From Sinomonas sp. ASV486 (GTDB lineage Bacteria > Actinomycetota > Actinomycetes > Actinomycetales > Micrococcaceae), in assembly GCF_030908215.1 (NCBI RefSeq), contig NZ_JAVFJK010000013.1, positions 87,003-143,414 on the forward strand: 56,412 nucleotides of DNA, in the 5' to 3' direction. The notes below the pieces were generated by a model. That model made no database searches. It was not told the origin of the DNA and was given only the letters and a program-made list of their open reading frames with translations. Made by a program: the position numbers and the translations under genes. Shown here one piece after another: positions 17,314 to 25,534 of the stretch (positions are counted from its first letter, which is position 1; every line of letters begins with the position of its first letter).

Positions 17314-17399
17314 GGGTCTCTCCTTCGAGGGGTCCGGCGTCGCCGGCGGGGAAGTGCGGGAAATCGGGAAATCAGGACGTCTGGAGGGTGGTGATGTGA

Positions 17400-17447
17400 T
17401 TTGGAGCGCTCCAAAGAAGGTTAAGACCGAGGAGTTTGTCCTGTCAA
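17400..17447 (-). promoter_or_regulatory. promoter and LacI operator (G-type, TTTGGAGCGCTCCAAA)
   Basis: On the minus strand a consensus -35 TTGACA (17442-17447) is followed by TTAACC (17419-17424, 17-base spacer) or TAACCT (18-base spacer). Immediately downstream lies the perfect 16-base palindrome TTTGGAGCGCTCCAAA (17400-17415). A repressor bound there would block initiation for the oxidoreductase and TIM-barrel operon. The divergent LacI gene begins at 17487. Confidence 0.82.
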
Positions 17448-17486
17448 TACCGCGCTCGCGGGTCCTTAGGGTGCCATGATGGACCC

Positions 17487-18512
17487 GTGCCGACCGACCC
17501 CATCCCCCGCCCGACGATCTACGACGTCGCGCAGCTGGCCGGCGTCTCCAAGTCGCTCGTCTCGCTGGTCCTGAGGGACGCGCCGCACGTGAGCGACGTC
17601 CGGCGCGAGGCCGTCCTCGCGGCGATCGAGGAGCTCGGCTACCGGCCCTCCCCAGCCGCGAGTGCCCTCGCGAGCCAGCGGACCCGCACGGTCGGCGTCC
17701 TCATCGACGACTTCCACAACCCGTGGTTCGTCGAGCTCCTCGCGGGTCTGCGCTCCATCCTCGACCCAGCCGGGTATACGGCGAGCGTCGCGGACCTCCA
17801 GCTCGAGGCCGCCTCCGGGCGCAACCCCGTGGACGGGTTCCTCGCGCAGCATGTCGACGCGCTCGTCATCGCCGCGGACCCCGCCGAGGGGACGCTGGAC
17901 GGCGTGAGCGCGCCGATCGTCGTCGCCGGCACCAGGGAGTTTGGGGCCGCGGCCGACGCCGCGCTGGTCGCCGACGTCGTCGCGGGCGACGACGCGCTCG
18001 GTGCCCGCCTGGCGACCGAGCACCTGATCGGGCTGGGCCACCGGAGCATCGGCCACCTGACCGGGAGCAGTGGTCCCGGTGCTCAGCGGCGGCGGGGCTA
18101 CGAGGAGGCGATGCAGGCGGCGGGGCTCGACCCGCTGGTCTTCGGGGAGCGCGGCGGGACCTCCGAGGCCGACGGCTACGCCGCAGCGTGCGCCCTGCTC
18201 GACGCGCACCCCGGGATCACGGGGGTCGTTGCGGCCAACGACGTCATGGCCGTCGGCGCCCTCGCCGCCCTGCGCGAGCGGGGCCTGACCGTGCCCGCGG
18301 ATGTCTCCGTGGTGGGCCACGACGACTCGCCGCTGGCCGCGTACCGGTACCTCGCCCTCACGAGCGTGGACGGACACTCCCGAGAGGTCGGGGCGGCAGC
18401 GGCCCGAACCCTTCTGGACCGCATCGACGATCCCGACGCCCCGCCGCACCGCGAGCTCCTCGCGCCAGACCTCGTGGTCCGCTCGTCGACGGCCCCTCCC
18501 CCGCACCCATGA
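17487..18512 (+). CDS. LacI-family transcriptional regulator
   Basis: A 341-residue repressor. The helix-turn-helix reads TIYDVAQLAGVSKSLVSLVL, the hinge is GYRPSPAASAL, then comes the sugar-binding domain (VGVLIDDFHNPWF) ending in VVRSSTAPPPHP. GTG at 17487 gives the normal N-terminus for the family, although no ribosome-binding site is evident; an upstream in-frame TTG at 17436 would start inside the promoter of the divergent gene. It is divergent from the oxidoreductase at 16090-17313, with one G-type palindrome between. Its DNA-reading residues after VS are Lys-Ser, like the LacI at 5420; the two operators differ by one base per half-site in the GGA-N-C core. Confidence 0.86.
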   Translation: MPTDPIPRPTIYDVAQLAGVSKSLVSLVLRDAPHVSDVRREAVLAAIEELGYRPSPAASALASQRTRTVGVLIDDFHNPWFVELLAGLRSILDPAGYTASVADLQLEAASGRNPVDGFLAQHVDALVIAADPAEGTLDGVSAPIVVAGTREFGAAADAALVADVVAGDDALGARLATEHLIGLGHRSIGHLTGSSGPGAQRRRGYEEAMQAAGLDPLVFGERGGTSEADGYAAACALLDAHPGITGVVAANDVMAVGALAALRERGLTVPADVSVVGHDDSPLAAYRYLALTSVDGHSREVGAAAARTLLDRIDDPDAPPHRELLAPDLVVRSSTAPPPHP

Positions 18513-18611
18513 GGGCAGGGGCCTCACCCGCCTCACCGCCCGCCCACATCTGGGGCACCCCCTGACGCTCACCTGATGCGACCTCAGAAGATGACCTTCA
18601 GGACGTGACCT

Positions 18612-19778
18612 TCAGAAGCTAACCCCCAGACGGCGGGCGATGTCCCGCCCAGCTTCGGCGAGCAGCTGGGCCGACAGCCGGGGATCCGACACAGTGTCCC
18701 GCTCCGTCATCGACGAGAGGGCGTAGACCCGTCCGATCCCGTGCTCCGGAACGCTCTCCCGGCCCAGCGCGTTGTGCCCCACCACTGCGACGACGGGCAC
18801 AGGTCCATCCGAGCAGGCGCCCGCGCGGCGCGCGACGGCGAGCGGCAGCTTCCCGGACAGGGTCTGGCCGTCGAGCCTCCCCTCACCTGTGACCACGAGG
18901 TCAGCGCCCCCGAGCGCCTCGTCGAAGCCGAGGAGGTCAAGGAAGAAGTCCGCCCCGGAGACCACGCGCGCCCCGAGGAGCAGGGCAGCGAACCCCAGGC
19001 CGCCAGCGCTCCCGGCGCCGGGCCTCTGGGCTGCAGACGACGCCGGCATCCCGGCCTCGTCCAGCCGCGCCACCAGATGCGCGAGGCCAGCCTCGAGGAG
19101 CTCAAGCTCCGAAGGACTGGCACCCTTCTGCGGCCCATACACCGCAGCGGCGCCGTCGGGACCGAGGAGCGGGTTCTGCACGTCGCTCGCGGCGACGAGC
19201 TCGACCCCAGCGAGATCGACAATCCGTGACAGGTCCACCCGCGCAACCTCGCACAGCGTCCCGCCCGCGGGGACGAAGGCTTCACCGCGGCGGTCGAGGA
19301 ATCGTGCACCGAGCGCCGCGAGCATCCCCGCGCCGCCATCGGTCGACGCGCTCCCGCCGAGTCCCACCACGATGCGCGCCGCCCCCTCCGCGAGCCCCGC
19401 GCGGACGGCCAGCCCGAGCCCGAGGCTTGTGCTCGTGAGCGGCTCGAGCCGCCCGCCGGGCAGGGCCTGCAGGCCGCAGGTCCCCGCGACCTCGAGGACG
19501 GCGGTCCCGCGCCGGAGCGCGATCCTCCCCTCCACCGGCTCGCCCGTGGGCCCGGAGACCCGCACGGCAACGGCCTCGAACCCGGCCGCGAGCGCCGCCT
19601 CGACGCTCCCGTCCCCGCCGTCTGCGAGGGGCAGGGCCCGCCAGTCAACCCCTTCGGGCGCCCGGGCGGCCAGCCCCTCGCCGATGGCCCGCGCGACCTC
19701 GCCCGCGGTGAGCGAGCCCTTGAACTTGTCCGGTGCCACGAGGACAGTCACGCGGCCGGCGGCCGGGGAGGTGCTCAC
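18612..19778 (-). CDS. glycerate kinase (GarK/GlxK-type)
   Basis: A 388-residue kinase that phosphorylates D-glycerate with ATP, feeding it to glycolysis. Family signatures: VLVAPDKFKGSLTAGEVA at the N-terminus, LPLADGGDGSV near residue 50, IVVGLGGSASTDGGAGMLAA near residue 140 and VVTGEGRLDGQTLSGK near residue 290. The length matches GarK/GlxK. The GTG at 19778 overlaps the stop of the upstream carrier gene by four bases (GTGA), so translation is coupled; the longer open frame upstream is antisense-type noise through the carrier gene. Last gene of the operon with a tartrate-dehydrogenase-like enzyme and a dicarboxylate carrier, where it would consume the glycerate made from tartrate. Confidence 0.9.
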   Translation of the reverse strand: MSTSPAAGRVTVLVAPDKFKGSLTAGEVARAIGEGLAARAPEGVDWRALPLADGGDGSVEAALAAGFEAVAVRVSGPTGEPVEGRIALRRGTAVLEVAGTCGLQALPGGRLEPLTSTSLGLGLAVRAGLAEGAARIVVGLGGSASTDGGAGMLAALGARFLDRRGEAFVPAGGTLCEVARVDLSRIVDLAGVELVAASDVQNPLLGPDGAAAVYGPQKGASPSELELLEAGLAHLVARLDEAGMPASSAAQRPGAGSAGGLGFAALLLGARVVSGADFFLDLLGFDEALGGADLVVTGEGRLDGQTLSGKLPLAVARRAGACSDGPVPVVAVVGHNALGRESVPEHGIGRVYALSSMTERDTVSDPRLSAQLLAEAGRDIARRLGVSF

Positions 19779-21232
19779 CGCAACGCCCCGGCCCGGAGGT
19801 CGCTCTCCCCCGCGGCGGCGACAGGCTCGAGCCTCCCGGCATCCTCGACACCATCGCGGGTCCCGCTCACCGCCGACGGCGACCGCTCGCCGTCGTGCGC
19901 CGCGGCACCCCGGGCGGGGCCCGCCGCATCCAGCGGAGGCAGGTGTTCGCCGCGGAAGGCGCGGCGGGCGCGATCGTCGTCGAGGGACTTGTCCCACCAC
20001 GCGATGAAGAGGGTCGCGACCGCGTTGCCACAGAAGTTCACCAGGGCGCGGCACTCGGACATGAACTTGTCGATGCCGAAGATGAGCATGATGCCCGCGG
20101 CCGGGATGGTTCCGAGCGTGCTCAGCGTCGCGGTGAGGGCGATGAAGCCCCCGCCCGCCACGCCCGCGGCGCCTTTCGAGGTCAGGAGCATGACGGCCAG
20201 GAGGCCCAGCTGCTGCCCGATCGAGAGATGCGTGTTGGTGGCCTGGGCGATGTACACGGCCGCGAGGGAGAGGTAGATCGCGGCACCGTCCAGGTTGAAG
20301 CTGTACCCCGTCGGGACCACGAGACCCACGGTCTCCTTCTTGACGCCGGCTTGCTCGAGCTTGCGCATGAGCCCGGGGAGCGCCGGTTCGGCGGTGGACG
20401 TGCCCACAATCAGGAGCAGCTCCTCCTTGAAGTGGCGCAGCATCGAGAAGATGTTGAGCCGCAGGAACGCCATGACGCCGCCGAGCACGACGACCACGAA
20501 CACGATCGACGTCGCGTAGAACAGCAGGATGAGCCAGCCGAGGCTCGTGAGGCTCGAGACCCCGTACTTGCCGACCGCGAACGCCATGGCGCCGAACGCG
20601 CCGAGCGGGGCGGCCTTCATGACGAAGTTGAGGACCTTGAAGACCACCTTGGTGAGGCGCTCGACGGCGACGAGCACCGGCGCGGCCACCTTGCCGAGAG
20701 CGTTGACCGCAATCCCGACGAGGACGGCCATGAAGATGATCTGCAGGATGTCGCCCTGCACGAACGGGCCCACGACGGACGTCGGGATGATGTTGACCAG
20801 GAAGTCCCACCAGTTCTCGCCCTTGCCGGCGCTGATGTACTGTGCGGCCGTGCCGCTGGCCTGGATCTTGCTCGCGTCGATGTTCAGCCCGTCGCCGAGG
20901 CGGAACACGTTGATTGCCACGAGGCCCGCGGTCATCGCCAGGATCGTGCCGACCTGGAAGTACGTGAGGGCCTTGAGGCCCGTGATGCCGACCCTCTTGA
21001 GGTCCGCGACACTCGCGATCCCGCCCACGATCGTGAGGAACACGATCGGGCCGATGAGCATCTTCATCGCGTTGACGAACGTGGTCCCGATCGGCTGCAT
21101 CGCCTCACCCGCCTTGGGCGAGAGCCACCCGAGGACGATCCCGACGACGATTGCGAGCAGAACCCAGAAGTACAGCTGCCGGTACCAGGGCCGGCGGGCG
21201 GGGCGGACGGCATTGTCCACGTTGTGTCCCAT
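19775..21232 (-). CDS. dicarboxylate/amino acid:cation symporter (DctA/GltP-type)
   Basis: A 485-residue membrane carrier. The hairpin-1 motif reads VGTSTAEPALPGLM, the unwound segment GYSFNLDGAAIYLSL, and hairpin 2 LLTSKGAAGVAGGGF. The transport core ends near residue 430 (WWDKSLDDDRARRAF). About 50 further residues (from GEHLPPLDAAGPARG) look disordered and contain the translated copy of the palindromic repeat at 19874-19895, so the tail was probably extended by read-through or repeat insertion. The start at 21232 has AGGAGGA upstream. Ten bases separate it from the dehydrogenase gene, and its stop overlaps the glycerate kinase start. Probable substrate: tartrate or D-malate-like C4 acid, by context. 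Confidence 0.87.
   Translation of the reverse strand: MGHNVDNAVRPARRPWYRQLYFWVLLAIVVGIVLGWLSPKAGEAMQPIGTTFVNAMKMLIGPIVFLTIVGGIASVADLKRVGITGLKALTYFQVGTILAMTAGLVAINVFRLGDGLNIDASKIQASGTAAQYISAGKGENWWDFLVNIIPTSVVGPFVQGDILQIIFMAVLVGIAVNALGKVAAPVLVAVERLTKVVFKVLNFVMKAAPLGAFGAMAFAVGKYGVSSLTSLGWLILLFYATSIVFVVVVLGGVMAFLRLNIFSMLRHFKEELLLIVGTSTAEPALPGLMRKLEQAGVKKETVGLVVPTGYSFNLDGAAIYLSLAAVYIAQATNTHLSIGQQLGLLAVMLLTSKGAAGVAGGGFIALTATLSTLGTIPAAGIMLIFGIDKFMSECRALVNFCGNAVATLFIAWWDKSLDDDRARRAFRGEHLPPLDAAGPARGAAAHDGERSPSAVSGTRDGVEDAGRLEPVAAAGESDLRAGALR
19874..19895. repeat. palindromic element copy inside carrier gene
   Basis: CGACGGCGA, a CCGC loop and TCGCCGTCG form a perfect 9-bp stem with the same core and loop (in complement) as the intergenic element at 7665-7694; GTGC continues on one side. 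Here it is read as codons in the disordered C-terminal tail of the symporter. Confidence 0.65.
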
Positions 21233-21242
21233 GATGTCCTCC

Positions 21243-22340
21243 TCAGACCGCCGCGAGGGAACGGGTCAGGGCCTCGACGATCGCGTCGGTGACCTCGCGC
21301 GTGTCCGCGGTGCCGCCGACGTCGCGCGTGAGGTGGCCCGCCGCCGCCGTCGCCTCGATCGCGGCCTCGACACGGCGGGCCTCGTCGGCCAGGCCGAAGT
21401 GGTCGAGCATGAGGGCCGCGCTCGAGATGGCGCCGATCGGGTTGGAGATGCCCTTGCCCGCAATGTCGGGGGCGGAGCCGTGCACGGGCTCGAACATGCT
21501 CGGGAAGCGGCGCTCGGGGTTGAGGTTCGCGCTCGCGGCGAGGCCGAGGCTGCCGGCGAGGGCGGAGCCGAGGTCGGAGAGAATGTCCGCGTTGAGGTTC
21601 GAGGCGACGACGACGGACAGCTCCTCGGGCTTGAGCACGAACTTGGCGCTCATCGCGTCCACGAGCACGCTCTCGGTGGCCACGTCCGGGTAGTCCAGGG
21701 CCACGCGGCGGAACACCTCGTCCCACAGGACCATGCCGTACTGCTGGGCGTTGGACTTCGTGACGCTCGATACCTTCTTGACCGTGCGGGTCCGGGCCAG
21801 GTCGAAGGCGAAGCGCATGATCCGCTCGCAGCCCTTCTCCGTGAAGAGCGCAGTCTGGAGCGCCACCTCGTTGCCCGGGCCGCGGCCCGAGAGGTTGCGC
21901 CCGCCGAGACCGGCGTACTCGCCCTCACTGTTCTCGCGGACCACCACCCAGTCGAGCTCGGCGGTGTCGGCGCGGCGCAGCGGCGACTCGACGCCGGGGA
22001 GGAACCTCACGGGGCGGATGTTGGCCCACTGGTCGAAATTCTGGGTGATGTTCAGGCGCAGGCCCCACAGGCTCACGTGGTCCGGGACGTTCTCCCAGCC
22101 GACGGCGCCGAAGTAGATCGCGTCGAACGGCTTGAGGGCCTCGAGGCCCTCGGCTGGCATCATCTCGCTGTGCCTGGCGTAGTAGTCCGAGCCCCACGGG
22201 AACTCGGTCCACTCGAAGGCGAAGGCGCCGCCGGACTGGGCGGCGAGGGCGTCAAGGACGCGTCGACCGGCGGCGACGACCTCCTTGCCGACGCCGTCGC
22301 CGGGGATGGAAGCAATCTTGAAGGTCTTGATCTCGCTCAC
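21243..22340 (-). CDS. tartrate/D-malate dehydrogenase-like (decarboxylating)
   Basis: A 365-residue enzyme of the isocitrate/isopropylmalate dehydrogenase superfamily, tartrate dehydrogenase (TtuC/YeaU/DmlA) branch. It oxidises C4 2-hydroxy acids with NAD and metal: meso-tartrate to D-glycerate and CO2, or D-malate to pyruvate. Visible: IPGDGVGKEV, the substrate loop IRPVRFLPGVESPLR, VVRENSEGEYAG, the Lys of SSVTKSNAQQYG, DAMSAKFV with metal-binding Asp, and FEPVHGSAPDIAG. GTG at 22340 has AAGGAGAG upstream. First gene of the operon with the carrier and glycerate kinase, preceded by a T-N11-A box and a LysR gene. The D-malate/tartrate choice cannot be made from sequence, but glycerate kinase favours tartrate. 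Confidence 0.87.
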   Translation of the reverse strand: MSEIKTFKIASIPGDGVGKEVVAAGRRVLDALAAQSGGAFAFEWTEFPWGSDYYARHSEMMPAEGLEALKPFDAIYFGAVGWENVPDHVSLWGLRLNITQNFDQWANIRPVRFLPGVESPLRRADTAELDWVVVRENSEGEYAGLGGRNLSGRGPGNEVALQTALFTEKGCERIMRFAFDLARTRTVKKVSSVTKSNAQQYGMVLWDEVFRRVALDYPDVATESVLVDAMSAKFVLKPEELSVVVASNLNADILSDLGSALAGSLGLAASANLNPERRFPSMFEPVHGSAPDIAGKGISNPIGAISSAALMLDHFGLADEARRVEAAIEATAAAGHLTRDVGGTADTREVTDAIVEALTRSLAAV

Positions 22341-22444
22341 GTGCAGGTCTCTCCTTGGGTGTTAGCGGCATCACAGCTGCCGCGCTACATCCATAAGACC
22401 AAGCCGGGATTGATCACGTCCAAGACCAATTCTTCATCTGCTGG

Positions 22445-22459
22445 ATAGGATGCACCTAT
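22445..22459. promoter_or_regulatory. LysR-type box ATAGG-N5-CCTAT (T-N11-A)
   Basis: The inverted repeat ATAGG (22445-22449) and CCTAT (22455-22459) has the T-N11-A geometry of LysR operators (T22446, A22458). It lies about 105 bases upstream of the tartrate-dehydrogenase-like start and 12 bases downstream of the LysR stop on the same strand, the right place for activation of the acid-use operon. Confidence 0.6.
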
Positions 22460-22470
22460 CGATGAGTACC

Positions 22471-23373
22471 TCAGCGCGTCTCCCAGTGCGCAGTCGCGTA
22501 GGTCGCGGCGACCTCGAGGAACGCCGCCGCGGCCGGCGTGAGGCCAGACTGGCGGCTCAGGACGGCCACGTGCAGGACTGACTCGGGCTCGATCCGGGCC
22601 ACACGTAGCCCTGAATGCCGGGCCAGCGGCGCCCACGAGGACGGCATGATCGCGTGGCCCACACCGGCGAGGACGAGCGGAAGGATGGACGTGCGGTGGG
22701 CAACCTCCACCGCAACCTCCACGTCGACGCCGCTCGCAAGGATGTCATCCACGAGCCACCGCATGAGGGACCCACGCTGAGAGACGATGACCCTGTGCCC
22801 GCCGAGGTCCTCCCGGCCCACCGACTCGGCTCCCCCGAACCTGTCCGCCTCGGGATTGACGATGAGGACGAGCGGCTGCCGCTCGAGCTGCATGACGTCG
22901 ACCCCTGCCGCCCGCACGGGGCGGTCCTGCCCGAGCACACCCACCTCGGCGAGGCCGGAGCGGACGGACTCCACGACGTCGTCCGGCGTGAACGCCGCTG
23001 CGACGGCCACAGTCACCGCCGGGTGTGCGCGGGCGAAGGCCGCGATCATCGATGTGAGCGGCTCGATCCCCGGAGACGGCATCGCGATGAGGTCAAGTCG
23101 GCCGCTGCGGACCCCTCGGAGATGGTCGACGGCGGCCCTCGCCGCGTCGAGGTCCCGCACCACGAGCCGGGCCGGCCCCACGAGCTCGCGCCCGGCCTCC
23201 GAGAGGACCGCGCGCCGCCCCACCCGGTGGAAGAGCGGCACGCCGAGGTCCTGCTCGAGCGCCTTGACGGTCTGCGAGAGCGACGGCTGGGCAATGAGCA
23301 GGTGCTCCGCCGCCCGGTGGAATCCGCCATAGTCCACCACTGCGAGGAAGTACCTCAGCTGCCTGACATCCAT
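22471..23373 (-). CDS. LysR-family transcriptional regulator
   Basis: A 300-residue regulator. The N-terminal winged helix (MDVRQLRYFLAVVDYGGFHR, then IAQPSLSQTVKALEQDLGV) is followed by the co-inducer domain from GRLDLIAMPSPG. It lies on the same strand, directly upstream of the tartrate-dehydrogenase-like operon, instead of divergent as is usual for LysR; a T-N11-A box sits between them. It probably activates that operon when the C4 acid is present. Normal length, ATG start at 23373. Confidence 0.87.
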   Translation of the reverse strand: MDVRQLRYFLAVVDYGGFHRAAEHLLIAQPSLSQTVKALEQDLGVPLFHRVGRRAVLSEAGRELVGPARLVVRDLDAARAAVDHLRGVRSGRLDLIAMPSPGIEPLTSMIAAFARAHPAVTVAVAAAFTPDDVVESVRSGLAEVGVLGQDRPVRAAGVDVMQLERQPLVLIVNPEADRFGGAESVGREDLGGHRVIVSQRGSLMRWLVDDILASGVDVEVAVEVAHRTSILPLVLAGVGHAIMPSSWAPLARHSGLRVARIEPESVLHVAVLSRQSGLTPAAAAFLEVAATYATAHWETR

Positions 23374-23436
23374 TGCCGCCCCCTGTCCTGGGTGGAGGGG
23401 CGATCGGCCGCACAGTGCCCCCGCCCCTCATCCACC

Positions 23437-24402
23437 TTAGATCCGGGCCGGTGCCCAGTCGGGAGCATCACGGATCAGGACAGACTGGAGCAGTTCCGCG
23501 GCGCGGCGCACACCCTCCCCAGAGGACACCAGGACGTCCTCGTGCTCGATGTTGAGCGGCCCGTCGTAGCCGACCGAACGGAGCGCATACACGCAGTCCC
23601 CCCAGAATCCGGTCCCGCCAGGGTGGCCCAGGCCGAGCGTCACGTAATTCCACGACCGGGCGGCGGCCCGGGAAGGCGGCAGAGTGTCGAGGATGCCGTT
23701 GACGTCGGCGTTCCGGCGCTCCACCCGGGCATCCTTCGCGTGGACGTGGAAGATCGCGGACCCGAGGGCCTGGACGACCGCGAGGATGTCGGCTCCCATC
23801 CACATCAGGTGCGAGGGGTCGAGGTTCGCGCCGACCACGTCCTCGCCCACCGCGTCCCGCAGGCGCAGCATCGTCGCGACGTTGAACACGAGCTGGCGGC
23901 CATGCATCTCCACGGCCAGCCGAACGCCGCGGGTCCGGGCGTACTCGGCGAGATCCGTCCAGTACGGGATGGCCACCTCGTTCCACTGGTACTCGAGCAC
24001 CTCAAGCGTCTCGGGCGGCCAGGACGTGGTGATCCAGTTCGGCGTCCGCTCGCCCCGGGCGCCCGGGAGGCCGGACATGAGGACGACCGTGGGAACCCCC
24101 ATTTCGCCGGCCACCGTGATCGTGTCCCGGACCACCTTGTCATGCTCCGCGCCCGTGACCGGATGCAGCTGATTGCCGTTGGCGTTCAGCGCGCTGAGCG
24201 TGAGCCCCCGACTCGCGACGGCGTCCGCGAGCCTCGTGCGCGCCGCGGCACTCGCGACGAGCTGCGGGAGATCGGCGTGCGGCGCCTCGGACCAGTTTCC
24301 CGTGGCAAGCTCGACGCCGTCGAGCCCCAGCTCCGCGGCAACGTCCAAGACGTCCTCAAGCGGTCGGCCGCCCAACGAATCTGTAATCAGCCCAAGCTCC
24401 AT
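23437..24402 (-). CDS. sugar phosphate isomerase/epimerase-like TIM barrel
   Basis: A 321-residue xylose-isomerase-like TIM barrel, paralogous to the protein at 15045-16064. Matching motifs: LNANGNQLHPVTG, LMSGLPGARGE, VEMHGRQLVFN, ANLDPSHLMWMG and FHVHAKDARV. It lies 106 bases behind the two oxidoreductase genes on the same strand, so it may be co-transcribed with them, completing another oxidoreductase plus TIM-barrel set. The ATG at 24402 (MELGLITDSLGG) fits its paralogue's N-terminus and has AGAGAGG upstream. The reaction is unknown; the conserved Glu/Asp/His/Glu strands suggest a metal-dependent isomerase, epimerase or lyase. Confidence 0.8.
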   Translation of the reverse strand: MELGLITDSLGGRPLEDVLDVAAELGLDGVELATGNWSEAPHADLPQLVASAAARTRLADAVASRGLTLSALNANGNQLHPVTGAEHDKVVRDTITVAGEMGVPTVVLMSGLPGARGERTPNWITTSWPPETLEVLEYQWNEVAIPYWTDLAEYARTRGVRLAVEMHGRQLVFNVATMLRLRDAVGEDVVGANLDPSHLMWMGADILAVVQALGSAIFHVHAKDARVERRNADVNGILDTLPPSRAAARSWNYVTLGLGHPGGTGFWGDCVYALRSVGYDGPLNIEHEDVLVSSGEGVRRAAELLQSVLIRDAPDWAPARI

Positions 24403-24460
24403 CGAAATCCCTCTCTGTACTGCGTCTGTTCGGTGGCGCGACTGACCTTTGGTACGTCTC

Positions 24461-24489
24461 ATCTGCGGTGCGCATGATCTGCGGTGCGC
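24461..24489. repeat. 13-base direct repeat upstream of TIM-barrel gene
   Basis: ATCTGCGGTGCGC occurs at 24461-24473 and again at 24477-24489, separated by ATG. It lies in the 106-base gap between the oxidoreductase stop and the TIM-barrel start. It may be replication slippage or a tandem protein site. Confidence 0.55.
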
Positions 24490-24508
24490 GGGTCGGCGCG
24501 CCTTGGCC

Positions 24509-25534
24509 TTACTCCCCCGGGTACACGATCGCGGCCTGGCGCCGCAGCTCGTCCGCGACGCGCAAGGCCAGGATGCTGAGGTGGAGTGGCCGTTCGGCCA
24601 CCTCGGTCTGCCCCGCGGCGATGGCCCGGGCCACCGCGGCGGCCTGGAAGTGCAGCCCGGCCACGTGATCGCCAGGCGTGCCCTCCCAGCGGTGGGCCTC
24701 GCCGTCGGCGGTGCGCACGGTCAGGCCACCCGGCGAGTTGAACGGGCCGTCGAATGTCAGGGCCGCCTCGGTGCCGACCACGGTGAGCTGCGCGGGCGTG
24801 AATCCGAGCATCGTGGTGGTGAGCGTAGCCTGGGCGCCGCCGGGGAACCCGAGCAGGGCCGAAAGCTGTCCGTTCACCCCGTTGGCCAGTGGCGACCCGA
24901 GCCCCAGGACGCGGTCTGGCTCGCCGAGGATGTCCGTGGCGAGGGCGAGGAGGTAGATGCCGAGATCGAGGAGCGGGCCTCCGGCGAGGGCCGGGTCGTG
25001 CGCACGGTGGCTCGGCGGGAGGTACTCGCCGTAGTCGCCCAGGACGGTGCTCAGCTCGCCGAGGTGTCCGCCGCGGATGAGCTGCCGCGCGACGTCGTAC
25101 GAGGGCAGGAACGCGGTCCAGAGCGCCTCGGCGGCGAAGAGGCCGCGGGACCGGGCGGCGTCGGCGATCTCCTGCGCCTCGGCCGCGCTGATGCCGATGG
25201 GCTTCTCGACGAGAACGTGCCGGCCCGCCCCGAGCGCGATCAGGGCAACGTCACGGTGCGCGGTGTGCGGCGTGGCAACGTAGACGATGTCGACGTCGGG
25301 GTCCGCGGCGAGCGATTCGTACGAGCCGTGGGGCCTCAGCCCACGGGGCGCCGCGAACGCCCGCGCCCGCTCGAGCGAGCGGGACCCGACGGCCGTGACC
25401 CGCTGGGAACCGTGCAGGGCGAGCGATTCAGCGAACCGCTCGGCGATCCAGCCCGGCCCGGCGATCCCCCACCGCAGGCTGGGCGCCTCGGCGGCGTCGG
25501 GCACGCGCGATACGGGGAACTCGAACGAGCTCAC
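24509..25534 (-). CDS. Gfo/Idh/MocA oxidoreductase, dihydrodiol dehydrogenase-like
   Basis: A 341-residue NAD(P)-dependent oxidoreductase. RWGIAGPGWIAERFAESL is the nucleotide-binding segment, HVLVEKPIGIS the EKP motif, and AAEALWTAFLPSY is characteristic of members resembling dimeric dihydrodiol/D-xylose dehydrogenases and glucose-fructose-type enzymes. GTG at 25534 overlaps the stop of the upstream gene by four bases (GTGA). Second gene of an operon whose promoter carries the A-type GGAACGTTCC operator. Two different oxidoreductases in one unit suggest sequential oxidations, or an oxidation plus reverse reduction of a cyclitol or sugar. Confidence 0.83.
   Translation of the reverse strand: MSSFEFPVSRVPDAAEAPSLRWGIAGPGWIAERFAESLALHGSQRVTAVGSRSLERARAFAAPRGLRPHGSYESLAADPDVDIVYVATPHTAHRDVALIALGAGRHVLVEKPIGISAAEAQEIADAARSRGLFAAEALWTAFLPSYDVARQLIRGGHLGELSTVLGDYGEYLPPSHRAHDPALAGGPLLDLGIYLLALATDILGEPDRVLGLGSPLANGVNGQLSALLGFPGGAQATLTTTMLGFTPAQLTVVGTEAALTFDGPFNSPGGLTVRTADGEAHRWEGTPGDHVAGLHFQAAAVARAIAAGQTEVAERPLHLSILALRVADELRRQAAIVYPGE

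Noticed and set aside
18612-20810. A 732-residue glycerate kinase fusion
   Set aside because: The upstream half is an out-of-frame reading of the symporter gene; the kinase itself starts at GTG 19778.
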